In this document: piece by piece, positions 49,001-59,699 of the stretch | Layout: the number at the start of each line of letters is the position of its first letter | Numbering within the stretch: position 1 is the stretch's first letter | Assembly: GCF_918797505.1 (NCBI RefSeq) | Contig: NC_092795.1 | Coordinates: 28,631,131-28,695,130, forward strand | Length of the DNA: 64,000 nt | Origin: Bemisia tabaci | Lineage: Eukaryota > Arthropoda > Insecta > Hemiptera > Aleyrodidae | Direction of reading: 5' to 3' | The notes under the pieces: model-generated | Databases searched by the model: none | The model's input: the letters and a program-made list of their open reading frames with translations, nothing else | Told to the model about the DNA's origin: nothing | Program-made: the position numbers and the translations under genes

Positions 49001-52000
49001 GGGTCAAAACTTTGGTCCCCCTCTCAGGGGGGGACGGGGGCCCCCCAACTTTTTTTTTTCAAATAGCAACCCCTATCTTGTGATACCTCATTCGAAAAAG
49101 CATCAAAAACTAAGAATTTTGGCGCAAACCGCAGATCAATATCTTAATTTTTGACCGAGTTATGATAGGTCAAAGGTCAAATTTGACCTATTTTCAAAAA
49201 AATCATAACTCCGGTTCAAATTATCGTAAAGAAAAAAATAAAACGGGAAAATGTAGCAAATTGTGTCCGCTTTTAAGTAAAAATTGCAGAAATCACTTCG
49301 ATTTCATTTTAAGGGGGGGCTCGGACCCCCAAATACGTCAATTCAAAGGTCATTCAATTTTCCCGCGAAATAAGCCAATTTCCCCTGTATTTGCCTTCAC
49401 ATTATCTCAGTAAGGTCAAAATCAGTTCAACATTACGTTGGCAAGTCCCCAAATTTCGGGAAAAGTTAAAAAAACGAAATTTAAGGTGATTAAATTTGAC
49501 CGTTTAAATTTCGTTTTTTTTTTAACTTTTCCCAAAATTTGGGGACTTGCCAACGTAATGTTGAACTGATTTTGACCTTACTGAGATAATGTGGAGGCAA
49601 ATCCAGGGGAAATTGGCTTATTTCGCGGGAAAATTGAATGACCTTTGAATTGACGTATTTGGGGGTCCGAGCCCCCCCTTAAAATGAAATCGAAGTGATT
49701 TCTGCAATTTTTACTTAAAAGCGGACACAATTTGGTACATTTTCCCGTTTTATTTTTTTCTTTACGATAATTTGAACCGGAGTTATGATTTTTTGAAAAT
49801 AGGTCAAATTTGACCTTTGACCTATCATAACTCGGTCAAAAATTAAGATATTGATCTGCGGTTTGCGCCAAAATTCTTAGTTTTTGATGCTTTTTCGAAT
49901 GAGGTATCACAAGATAGGGGTTGCTTTTTGAAAAAAAAAGTTGGGGGGCCCTCGTCCCCCCTGAGAGGGGGACCAAAGTTTTGATCCCCCTAAAAGATGG
50001 TCCCCTTTGAGATAGGAACATCCCCAAAGTTTCATTTCCCTAGCTCAATTCGTTCAAAAGTTAGAGGGGGGGTCGGGGACTTTTCGCTCACCCTGTAAAA
50101 TGTCTATTAAGAGAAACTAATGCCGTTAAAAGTGGACACTTTTGGTTACTCGATTCTTTCGAATTTATGTATGACTGGCTTTCATTTTTTCCCCTTTATT
50201 CTCCATCCAGGTTTATGCCGCTGTACCTCATGATTGTTTTGGTGATTCGGGATATATTTCCATACATTCTGAGAAATCCACATAACATCAGCCTCTTAGA
50301 TGAACGGTATCAACACTGCGAAAACATCTGGAAAACCTTGACATACACGAGCAATGTTGACAGTTTAAATGAAATGGTGAGGATTCATTGGAGTAAATGT
50401 AATTGAAGCTAAAATTTTTGACCAAAAAGAATAAACACAGAAAGTTTTGATCACAACATAAGGACTCTGTTGGGTTGAAGAAACCACCATGTACTTTATA
50501 ATCAGCACGTGCGCATTTAACAGCATTCATGAATTTTCATTACTTATTTTTACCACGCAGGCTACCATTAATAAGTTTTCACGTACTACTGGTAGCTTGG
50601 TTACATGTTACTATGCCGTTAAGTTAGAACATGCACTGAAGCTTGCTCTTGTGAACTTTGAAAAACGAACAAAGGATGTAAAAACATGAAATTTAAAAAT
50701 TACTCTCTTTATGAAGAGTCATGACTGTTATCAAAAGACAAAAAGGACCAAATAAATAAAATTGACACGGTTTACATATTATATTTAATTAAGTTGGAGT
50801 TGAAATACGCTTAAAATACCTACATGTTGCTTGATAAGTTTTTCAGCGTCTTAGAGTTTTGATAACTATGCGTTCGAGTCTCTCTTTTCAGCTTCTGTTG
50901 TTGGTTTTTTTAAACGTTTATTTCTCACCTTTTCACTCAACTTTTGAACTGCAGATAACGATACACACCTCTGAAATCAGAAACACTCGGTTTACCGGAA
51001 ACCGCTCATAAGTCTCCCGGTTGGATTCGAATTTTATTTCTTGAGAAAATGAGGTTGATAATCATCCCTTATAATGAATTTGTTTCAGTGTCATCCAGTC
51101 TCACACCAAGTTGTTACCGACTATCAAATGTACCTCCTGTCACCATTCCTCGTCTTGTTCCTGTGGCATTATAAAGCCACAGCTTTTAAAGTGGTCTCCT
51201 TGGCCATGGCTGCAATTTGCGTCTATAGTGGCTGGGTCATTTATAGCAAGAATCTTGTGGCTGTCGCTTATCATGGAATAGCGTAAGTGACTTCGAATTA
51301 TGCGATTTTATTGCGTATATTGTTTATTTAGTTAATTACATGCCTGCAAATGGAGCCAATTCAAACAATGCAAAATAAGATCATCATCTCTTTCACATTC
51401 CTTGTCTGTGTAGTGCGTTAATTATTGTATTTCAATTAATTCAGGAAACTTAAGAAGCAAGGATAAAGAAATTTTCACCAAAAAAAAAAAAAAAAAAATA
51501 GTATAAAAATTAACGGTTAAATTCCTGCGAATAAAACGAGCTCGACAATGGATGATGAATTGATGCCCTTATTGTATTAACACATTTATCATTTTCATTA
51601 TATTGACGCCACGTATTGCGTGTAATGCAACATTGAAAAAGTTACATATAGTCTTTCCTGTCAATCATATCTAAAGTTTTAGATTTCAAAAACTAATGAT
51701 GATATCAATTCAATGCCGATTGATCACGTTCCATTTTTACATTAGAAGTATTGGTGATTATCACAGTTCACACAGTGCACTGTTAACAAAATTAGCTCTG
51801 ATTTTTTGCACTTTTGCGGAACTGCATGCTTCTTAACCGCCTGCCGTTTCTGTTATTGGCAAAAGATGTGCCATGATTACCAATATGTATTGGTCTCTGC
51901 GTGCTTGGTATATGCGCTATGAGGTCTACTCAATTCGATGACAGTTAATTTGCAGAGGGTTAAAATATGGCATTAAATCCAAATAATGTACTGCCTGCTC

Positions 52001-55000
52001 TTGGCTTTAAACCGAAAATTCATATGAAATTTTTTATTCGATTTTTGACGCACATTATCTTTTCAGGTTTGATCTAGCTATTGAAAGTGTTGATCACATG
52101 TACCTGAACCCTATACATCGGCTTCCTCCTTATATAGTCGGCGTTTTGTTGGGTTATGTTCTTCATCACTACAAGACGCGCCCCATCAAGCTAAGTCAGG
52201 TAATAACTCAACTCATTACATTAAAACATTTGATTACCGGACCGTGTCATAAGCAAAAAAAAAAAAAAAAAACCATCGAGATTAAATATAAAATTAAATA
52301 AAGACTGAAATTGAATTGTTTTCTGCAAAGGAAACAAATGGTTTCAATAGGATCTCAATTTACATCCGGAATATTTGGCGCAGTGCATTCGAAAACTTTG
52401 CAGATGTAACATACAAGCCTTTCATAATTAGGGACCTAATACTTTGAGGTTTTAGAAAGAAGGTTTTTGGAATAATTTTTAGATATGGCGTATTTTGAGT
52501 CCACACAAACTCAACGCAACATTTGCCATGAGCGATTTCGGAACATAATTCCAGTCTTTATTATCCTTCCAACGGTCTGCGAGGAGGGGCCGTCCGTAAA
52601 TTACGTAACGCACTTTTTCGGCATTTTTGACCTAGCCTCCCCCCGGTATAGCTTTTGTAACGCAGGCCCCTCCTTAAACGCGTAAAAACAAAATGGCGTA
52701 TCGCTCTCCTGAACCCCCCTCCCGCCCTCATAAGTGTTACGTAATTTAAGGACGGTGTGGAATAAGCACTAAAAGGAACTACGTGTATCTTTTACAAAAT
52801 AATTCTCCTGGCAGTGAAAACATGAATGAAATAAAAAAATTAAACCAAAAGAATTGATTCCTATCTCCTTTTTTTAAATTGAAGTCAAGTTTTTCTAACA
52901 CATTTTTGTAAATTTTTCCCCCAACTTTCCTCTTTTTTTCGGTTACCTTTTAAGAATTTGGACAATTATTGTTCCAGCTACAACTAATCTTAGGTCACAT
53001 CCTAGCGGCAATAGCTGCGTATTACTCCTATTTCTGGCTTTGGCGGTGCGCAAAAAAAGGTTACCAGTACAACGCAATGGAAATGGCCATCTACAAAGCG
53101 GTACATCCTTTCCTGTGGGGATTTGTCCTTTGCTGGATCATATTCATTTGCTACACCGGACAAACAAGTAAGTGTAATCCCTTACCTTCTCCAAAAATTG
53201 TAATGTTTAATTTGACTGGAATTCCGTAAAAATCGTCCTTCGTAGTATGACACCGGTTGCAGACCTCCTTATGCATCCCTTGATACATACATAAGAGTCG
53301 ATTTCATAGCGCTCGCCGACGCTCTAGCACGTCCAAACGCCACAAAACTCGGTCCTCCCACAACCCGTCAGGGAGTTGGCTGTTGGATTACATTTTGCAC
53401 TAAGGAACCACTATTTCTGGCTTATTTTAGAAACAGCATATATGCCATTGGTATCCCTATGCAGATACGTGCTTCCATGGAAGAGCCAGAGATAGTGGTT
53501 CCTTATTGCGAAATGTAATCCTGTTGGCACTCCCTCATTTCAATGGAAACCCCCTGTTTCCACCCTTTCACCGGGCGTCCCCTTCGTCTCCTCCCGGAAA
53601 GAAACCCAATCAAGCACCCCTTAACCTTCTATGGCATAGCGTTACGAATTCGTAACAACGTATTTTTGGGGTTTTTTTAAGAATTGAATAATTTTTCCTC
53701 TGTGGCATCATATTGCAAGTTTTCATTATTAGTTTTTCTCTTTTTTCGAATAACTACAAAAATTTAAAGTTTTGAAAAAATATTGGTACCTACACAATGG
53801 TTTTTATGCAAGCAAAAAAATAGATAGGTGTCTTCAGAATTTCAGATCCAAAATTAATTTATGCCATAGAGGGTAAATTGACAGTGTGAATTATACAGAC
53901 AACAGAACCTCCTTCTGAAGAGGAGCTGATCGAAGAACAACTACAACTATGCAGCAATGAAGCTGAAACCCGTACAGGCTTTTGCTTTGAGCTTTTGAAA
54001 ATGAGAAACGTTTCCAGATAAGCCCACGGCGAATCAATGGTCACAATTTGATGAATTCGGATGATCAAATATTATTGTGGTATGTGATTTTTCTGACACC
54101 TTTGGTTATATTTTTCTCGATTTAGAAACGTTAAACAAGTACCTGAGTCTGACACCGTTTGTGTTCTTCAGTAAGATCTCTTACGCCTTCTACATTTACC
54201 AAGCCGTGGACATCACACTTCAGCTGCACGTCCAACGCCTTCCTACTTACTTGCATCCTTTGAACGTCGTAAGTTTTTCTAAAAATCGTTACACGCAGTC
54301 TAAGTGTCTTTCATGACCATTAATTACCTCACAACAGTTACATCACAATTTTCAGTCTTAAATGAACTGCGAACATATTTACAATTATGTACGTTCAAAT
54401 TCATAGGAGACGTATTAAATAGTATCATAATCAACGAAACCATATTTTATTTAAGATAAAGCTGTTTAATCAATATTTACCAATAGATTGCTTAAAATGA
54501 AGACTCTTGGTAAAAGACATAACAACTCAGTAAATCCTTAAAATTTGATGAGCTACATTTGGAACTTCGACAGTTACACGCAAATAATTGCCGAAGCTCA
54601 CAAACGGATAATTGAATTGCCTCACATCACTGCCGTGCGACGCAAAAACGTCTTAAACGACATTTTAAATTCTTTGGAAACGATGTATCATGACAGAAAA
54701 ACTTGTGTACATTAGGACAATGTTTTTTACAGAATTCCTTTGCAAATGCTATCAAGAACTTAACCTGAAAATTTGAGGTGCGTAGGTAAAACAGTTTTTA
54801 TCTTATTAAGTGTTGAGTTCCAAAAACACGCGGGAACATGTTGATGGATTTATAGCTTTGCATGGCAGATTAGTTCTTGATGCAATCTCTATGGTGAGCG
54901 AGAGGCAATATTATTCTCAGTAAAAGATTTCTGATTGGTACATTTTTTAAAAATACATCTCAAAGAGAACCCATTCGCATAAGCGCTGACATTTTGGATT

Positions 55001-56024
55001 ATTTCATGCATTGTTCACAAAAAATGAGAAATGTTAAATGCTCCGCGGAACATTTACGTGCAATGTACCTACTCTAGTTCTTTCATGCCCTTCTTTTTCA
55101 GATGGATACTGCTCCTCTGGGGAAAATTTTGTTCCACTCAATTCTATTCACACTGATTTTCTGTCTACCCGTGAATCTGATCGAAAAACACTTAAAAAGC
55201 CCCAAAGGTATAAAAATCAAGTTTTTTTTTCTCAAATTCAACTTTCATTTGCCTGATCTCGCTTAAAATTGATTAATGAACGTCCAATCTTTTGTTTTAT
55301 TTTTTATATTTTTAAGAGATGCTTAAAAGGGAGAGTAATGGGCCCTAGCCGTACATCTCATAAAATCGGCATCTTCACTTTTTCGCTTTCAAGTTATGTT
55401 AAATGAGAAGAACTTAAGGTAATTTAATAGAGTTTATTTGAGGACCTACATGTCTTAAGACGGCGCCCATTTTCAGTTTCGCATGGAGTTATAAAACCGG
55501 AATGATTTGTAAGTATCAAATTATACCTTGGCTATAGTATACTTTTTGGGGCAGGAAGCTAAAAAATTGGAATTCATTTCTTGCGTGGATTGTAAAGTTG
55601 GCGATAATTTTCCGGCATTTAGCAAAAGTATGCATGAGACTCACTATATAGTCTAGAGACTCGCGAAAGTAAGTCGGCGGTGACACTGCCAGACCATATC
55701 TCCGCTTGCAACATTGCAGACTTTTTGTCATACTTTACTTTTTAAACGGCAAACTACTCAACGTCAATTCTTGAAAACTTACGAGGTTTTCTCTGTGTAA
55801 ACAATGAGGAATGCTATGGATTTTTTTTCCTTAAAAAAATAAAATGGAAGCGGAAATTTCTTAACATCGCAAACGAGATGCGTGGTCTGGTAGTTTCAGC
55901 GTCGATGTATCACTTGTATCAGAGGGTAATCAAAACGTAAGGTGTTGGCACACTTCTTAAATTTTCTGTAAAATTCTCGTTTTATAAGTTATTTTTTCGA
56001 TTGGTTTCAGGTAAAAACAGCTGA
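36541..56024 (+). CDS. Nose resistant to fluoxetine protein 6-like acyltransferase
   Basis: Polytopic membrane protein of the NRF-6 group: a secreted NRF domain followed by an acyltransferase-3 domain. In nematodes nrf-6 acts in uptake or transport of lipophilic compounds and yolk; the substrate here is unknown. Fourteen exons join in phase: 36541-36595, 37165-37335, 38554-38783, 40957-41168, 44560-44660, 47123-47325, 48150-48310, 50211-50376, 51089-51282, 52067-52199, 52978-53167, 54126-54268, 55102-55207, 56011-56024. They give 692 aa. Residues 1-21 look like a signal peptide. The Cys-rich NRF domain follows (KYWAFQ, GNLHSYGDYEQCL, FCIPASCD). The first membrane segment starts near ALIGGFFAL. 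The acyltransferase-3 part begins at NGIRCIYAIQIYIGH and keeps R-x10-H (R294, H305), then FVLMSGLL (344-351) and YLLSPFLVLFLW. It ends in SYAFYIYQAV and a last hydrophobic segment. The final exon encodes only four codons and the stop. Introns are full of transposons. The ATG choice rests on the signal peptide and the spliced leader exon. Confidence 0.92.
37608..38053. mobile_element. 446-bp imperfect palindrome in an NRF-6-like intron
   Basis: GGTCATAGAATTGTGTTTTG on the left recurs inverted on the right with CTAGTCATAGAATTG. Inner arms share GATATAGCGCTTTGAAA-like and GGTAGTGACATCC-like words. No coding content. Confidence 0.75.
38827..39317. mobile_element. CGCAC-GTGGAT family copy, interrupted by a 250-bp insertion
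   Basis: Inverted orientation relative to the copy at 34978. Its sequence stops at AAACGGAGTTATAAG (38982-38996) and resumes at the same 15 bases (39247-39261), so the intervening DNA is a later insertion. Confidence 0.75.
38997..39246. mobile_element. 250-bp insertion with 15-bp target duplication
   Basis: It is bounded by a perfect 15-base direct repeat. It contains CCTGACGATGAAGCGG...GCTTCGAAAAGC, a hairpin with hammerhead-like flanks as seen at the 3' ends of Penelope-like elements. The long duplication points to retrotransposition. No coding sequence and no poly(A) tail. Confidence 0.6.
41240..41365 (-). pseudogene. LINE 3' tail fragment
   Basis: Complement reads GTGGCGTTTAGATGTCGCAG then CACGCCAAAGTGTG, matching the 3' end of the fragment at 17626. 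It lies just after NRF-6-like exon 4. Confidence 0.6.
41439..43963. mobile_element. 2.5-kb TIR element enclosing a satellite array
   Basis: Ends are CGCACGGTGGATCGAGTCAA and its inverse, continuing to GGTCGGTCATGG on both sides. The ends match the short TIR family also found at 30597, 34978 and 38827. The interior differs: it contains the ~368-bp tandem repeat (42330-43766) and no transposase. It lies in the NRF-6-like intron 41169-44559. Confidence 0.75.
42330..43766. repeat. Tandem satellite, about 368-369 bp unit, near four copies
   Basis: Units begin GGTCGCTTG at 42661, 43029 and 43398 (periods 368 and 369). A more diverged unit comes before them at about 42330, and the last fades out near 43766. 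Units 1-3 are nearly identical over most of their length, including the minus-strand 107-109-codon frames, which are a by-product of the repeat rather than genes. A G12 run lies in the diverged unit at about 42394. Confidence 0.88.
44686..46943. mobile_element. 2.26-kb TIR element with promoter-like GC core in an NRF-6-like intron
   Basis: Inverted ends are CACGGAAAAAAAAGACCTG and the complement of a right end reading CACGGAAAAAAAAGTCCTG. Each is bordered by CA (44684-44685, 46944-46945), a 2-base duplication. It starts only 25 bases past the exon-5 donor. The interior has a CpG-rich block at about 45120-45420 and, near the right end, many AACAGC/GCTGTT words. No transposase is visible. Confidence 0.75.
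45186..45197. promoter_or_regulatory. NRF-1/Erect wing-type palindromic site
   Basis: CGCGCATGCGCA matches the YGCGCAYGCGCR consensus of NRF-1 (insect Ewg) at all twelve positions. It sits in the CpG-rich block of the TIR element, about 220 bases before an ATG in the strong context GCCGCCATG at 45419, which opens a 41-codon frame. Binding and promoter activity are inferred. Confidence 0.4.
48893..50095. mobile_element. 1.2-kb palindromic MITE-like element with TA duplication
   Basis: Ends are CAGGGTGAGCGAAAAG and its complement, each bordered by TA (48891-48892 and 50096-50097), as for Tc1/mariner-type insertion. The arms of about 590 bases differ at few positions and meet with a 19-base spacer at 49485-49503. 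It lies in the NRF-6-like intron between exons 48310 and 50211 and encodes no plausible protein. Confidence 0.88.
52586..52759. mobile_element. CCGTCCGTAAATTACGTAAC TIR element
   Basis: GGCCGTCCGTAAATTACGTA on the left and CACCGTCCTTAAATTACGTA on the complementary right end. The interior is C-rich. The element lies in an NRF-6-like intron. Confidence 0.65.
53275..53640 (-). pseudogene. LINE 3' fragment split by a palindromic MITE
   Basis: Both halves (53275-53385 and 53521-53640) match the LINE tail on the minus strand (VLDWVSFREETKG; the AACAGCCAACTCCC to GTGGCGTTTGG region). They are separated by a 135-bp element. Confidence 0.7.
53386..53520. mobile_element. GATTACATTT palindromic MITE with 6-7-bp duplication
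   Basis: Ends GATTACATTTTGCAC / inverse GATTACATTTCGCAA, with subterminal AAGGAACCACTAT...ATAGTGGTTCCTT. The flanks CTGTTGG (53380-53386 and 53521-53527) repeat directly. It is inserted in a LINE fragment, so it is younger than that copy. Confidence 0.8.
55680..55905. repeat. Inverted-repeat element before the last NRF-6-like exon
   Basis: ACTGCCAGACCATATCTCCG pairs with CTACCAGACCACGCATCTCG in inverted form. The central part includes GTCATACTTTACTTTTTAAA, shared with the element at 6339. It ends about 105 bases before the 14-base terminal exon. Confidence 0.65.
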
Positions 56025-56142
56025 ATTCTCAGCGCAAAGACACCATCATCGGATCTGAATCAACGTGGCCAACTCGTAGAGGCGATTGAATATTTTTTAT
56101 GTCTTCAAATTGAATTAATGTCGTTTAAATAACTTTCGTGAC

Positions 56143-56148
56143 AATAAA
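56143..56148 (+). terminator. Poly(A) signal of the NRF-6-like gene
   Basis: AATAAA lies about 120 bases after the stop codon in an AT-rich 3' UTR. It is the first canonical signal downstream of the last exon and is followed by T-rich sequence. Confidence 0.6.
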
Positions 56149-57658
56149 TTATTTATTATGATTTTTTTAAGTCGAGAGTTTTTTCGTTTTGTTTTTGGAA
56201 GATAGGTATCAGAGATTTAGAGTTTATGCGTCGGGCCTGACTTTTTCGCTTATTTTCTTTTTGATTATGCAATGAGAATTTTCGCAATTTGGGGATACAC
56301 TGCTTTTCTTCCACGTTTCCATGGGTGAAAAAAACACGACCAAACTGCGATCTTAAAATGGGAGAAACAGACCACTGGACAGAATAAGAACTAACTACAG
56401 TTAGCGGCTTCTTTTTTCCGTCCGAATGTCACGCAAAAAACACTGTGTATGTTTGAAAGTCCGAAATTGACTGAAAATACAGAAATCAAGTGCTCATAGT
56501 TTACAATAGACCCAATTAATGTATAAAACTTCCGCGTGCAAAAATCAAAATCCACGTAGGTCCAATTAGCCGTCAAAAATTAACCTATCACTCAAGAAAT
56601 AACTGATTTTGGACTCAACGAAAATGCAATTTTACTTTGATGCGCTGGAATTATAAAGAAAGATTGAGATCACGAAGAAAATGATATCACCTTAGAAAAA
56701 GCTGAAATTATAGAATAAAGGACCAATGTGGTCCAACTAGACTCTGGTTTTTTCGAAAGTTGATCCGCGAGGACAAAAAAATGTATGCTTTCTTATTATT
56801 TAGTTGAATTAGGAAATTTCTGATGTGCCCACCATCTTCTACGTACATTTTTGATGAGGAAACATGTATGGTGGTGCCTAATTTTTAACTCTGCCTTTCC
56901 TATTAATGCGCCTATTGAGCGTTGGATGTCCAGATCTTACCGGCCTTGAATTTTTGATGATTAATCGAGAACAGATTTCTCTTCTTTTCGAGCTCAGATT
57001 TTGACCGTGTTTTTCTACCCAGTAGAAAATAGATTTTCTCTTATATGATAAAATTTATGAAACCCACTTCATTTTAACTCATCCGATAATCGATAGTGCT
57101 GGTATCGGTTTATTTCAGGGGTGGCATGGATACAGAGCAATTTTTGAAAATAGCTAATTGAATTTGACTCTTCCTTAAATTCAAATGATTACGTATCATG
57201 AAGAGGTTTACTCGTGAAAGACGCCCGATTGTAATGAATAGGTTAACAAAAAATAGATAAAAAGATAAGTAGCGAAAGAAAACAACCTAGCACCGAATAT
57301 GCTATAAGATGAACTATTAATGAGAATGAAAAAGCGTCATCCATTCTGCCGCGGAACATCATAGACAAAGGTCCATTGTATTAAGGCATCATTCGTCATC
57401 CTCACTACTTAGAGGAGAGAACTTGTTTTAAGATAGGTACATAAGACTGCTCAAGTGCTCATTAGCGTTGACATGTAAGTTAATACAATGATTCATTCGA
57501 TTTCATTTCTTTAAGAACATTTTTTAGGACTAAAAAGGCACATAAATGATGTGAGATTAGCCTCGTGGAGAGTTAACAATTATGAAACACGCAAAAATAA
57601 ACTAAATTTTACCTTGGGTCTGCTCCCAGCCTATGGCCTCATTCTCTTAGCAACCCTG
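56149..57658. other. Spacer after the NRF-6-like gene
   Basis: AT-rich, no recognisable coding frame, no clear inverted repeat. Confidence 0.5.
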
Positions 57659-57885
57659 CATTGCTAAGGAAAAAAGTCTAATGAACATTCAAACGTTGCC
57701 AAATTTTATCTATTAAAACACTAATTTCCTTTCAAACGTGTGTATACTTTTCTTTGAATTTATCAGGGATCAGTCGCCGCAATACACTCTGACATTTCTG
57801 GAAATTTCAAGAAAATTTCCTGAAAAATGAGTATTTTATCCTAAGAAATTTGGCAACGTCTGAATATTTACACTTTGCGAGCAAT
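57659..57885. mobile_element. CTGCCGTGCTAAGG family, degraded copy E
   Basis: ATTGCTAAGGAAAAAAGTCTAATG...GTTGCC on the left and GGCAACGTCTGAATATT on the right match the family interior. Both ends are eroded. Confidence 0.5.
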
Positions 57886-58666
57886 GAGTAGAGAAAAATA
57901 GACTTTTACCTTACGTCCTTATATTTTTAATTATTACACGGTAGTGAAGTTCTTAGAGTTAAACTTATTCCAGTTATTGAAATAGGCTAGGAGACTTTAA
58001 CGCACGGTTAGAAAAAACAACTAATCTAGTATCCCAACGAGTGATCTCCCGCAGTCGAGTGATATGCTCTTCGCACAATGATTTACTTTCGCCGTACATT
58101 TAACTCCAATTCTTTGCATTTATCACTAAATTTAACTCTTACCCTATTTTTAAACCTAATTTACATTACCTAGTAATTAATAAACCGATTTTATAAGTAA
58201 TACTTAATCGCTCAACTTAAAAAAATACAATCTGAAAAGATTCCACTTGCGTGAATTAAAGAATTGGAAAGTCGAGGTGGTATAGTCTTTACTTTGTTTC
58301 TATTTTTTTCTTGGATAAACTAATTTTAATGAACTAGTTAGTCCTATCGTAAGTGGCAAGTACAATGAATATATATTTTTTTTCTTCAAAAAATTAGAAG
58401 TGATAATTATCCTAAATTTGATCAAGTGCGAGCATTAAAATGTAATTTAAGTATCCAACTTCTGAATTGAGTTCGGATCGAACTTTGATAAATATTTTTG
58501 CCGAAAATTAACCATTGAGTGCGATTATCATTCGTATCTCAGCCGATAATACGTGTTCCTCTGGGTCGGGTTTGTTTACATCGGACAAACTTTGGAGCTC
58601 CATGCTAGCCTAAAACTGATGAACCAATCAGAGAGCGGCACAGAGATGGCAGTACTCTCCCGTATA

Positions 58667-58919
58667 CTGCCGTGCTAAGGAAGAACGCCGTATGAACATT
58701 CGAGAGTTGCCACATTTCCTTCGATAAAATGTTCATTTTTGAGGAGAGTTATGAATATTTTCCCTTGAAATTTTCAGGAACTTGAGGTGAAATTGCGTAC
58801 AAAATTATCTGAAAAATCGAAGGGAAAATATTCATAAATTTACCGGGAAATTCGTGTCTTATCAAAGGAAATTGGGCAAAGCCTGAATGCTCATACGGCG
58901 TTTTTCCTTAGCACGGCAG
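58667..58919. mobile_element. CTGCCGTGCTAAGG palindromic MITE, copy A
   Basis: A 253-bp imperfect palindrome with ends CTGCCGTGCTAAGGAAGAAC and its inverse, bordered by TA on both sides. It is AT-rich inside with repeated TATTCATAA and ATTTTC words. Confidence 0.85.
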
Positions 58920-58936
58920 TATACAGGTACCTACTC

Positions 58937-59189
58937 TTGCCGTGCTAAAGAAGAACGCCGTATGAACCTTCAGGCGTTGCCACAATTCCTTTCATAAAAC
59001 TCGAATTTCCTGGTAAATTCATGAAAATTTTCCTTTCAATGCTTCAAATAATTTAGTTCACAATTTCATCCGAAGATTCTGAAAATATCAAGAAAAAATA
59101 TTCATAACTTTTCTCAAAAATGGACATTTTATCGAAGGAAATTTGGCAGCTCTCGAATGCTCATACGGCGTTCTTCCTTAGCGCGGCAG
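58937..59189. mobile_element. CTGCCGTGCTAAGG palindromic MITE, copy B
   Basis: Same family and length as copy A, only 17 bases downstream of it. It ends about 160 bases before the first start codon candidate of the heptad-repeat gene, so it abuts that gene's promoter region. Confidence 0.83.
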
Positions 59190-59348
59190 TACTTTAGTCT
59201 TGCCGACATAGTTCCAATTATCCGGCCGCTGGTTGAAAAGTCGACCGAATCAACTGGCGAAAACTCGCCTTATCATGCCGGGTCGAGAGCCGGGCGGAAA
59301 CGCAGCAACGAGCGGTGAAAACGGCGGCGAATCGAGAGAGCGACGAGA

Positions 59349-59699
59349 ATGACTGCGGAGAAGGATGGCTCGGATCACGAGAAGAAAAGCGTCGAGTGCG
59401 GACAACAATCGCATTTCGGCGGAGCGTCTTTAATTGGGGAATCGGCGTCGGGCGTCGGCGTCGGGCGTCAAATTGGCTCGGCCACCCGTCGGGAGCGTCT
59501 CGCCGTTTGCGTCTCCTCGCCGCTGCGCTCGTCCAACGCACCGCGCGCATATGTTCGCGCCCCTCGCCCTAGCGTTCAATCCTCTGACGCTCGTGTTCAC
59601 GCCGCTGGCCCTGCTGCTCACCCCTTTGGCGCTCATCGGGACGCCGCTCATCCTCGTCTTCGCGCCCCTCATCTACCAGCTATGGATGTTCCTGTCTGA
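59349..59699 (+). other. Overlapping open frame with a better start context, possible alternative N-terminus
   Basis: A 116-codon frame opens with MTAEKDGSDHEKK after a favourable context (A at -3). It overlaps the heptad-repeat exon in another frame. The region is CpG-rich, so open frames arise easily on both strands. If real, it could be the true start of the downstream small gene, joined through a short intron or an assembly indel that I cannot locate, or it could be an upstream ORF. Confidence 0.25.

Noticed and set aside
59218..59550. 110-codon Arg-rich minus-strand frame opposite the heptad gene
   Set aside because: A compositional shadow of the CpG-rich region. The heptad pattern and downstream exons favour the plus strand.
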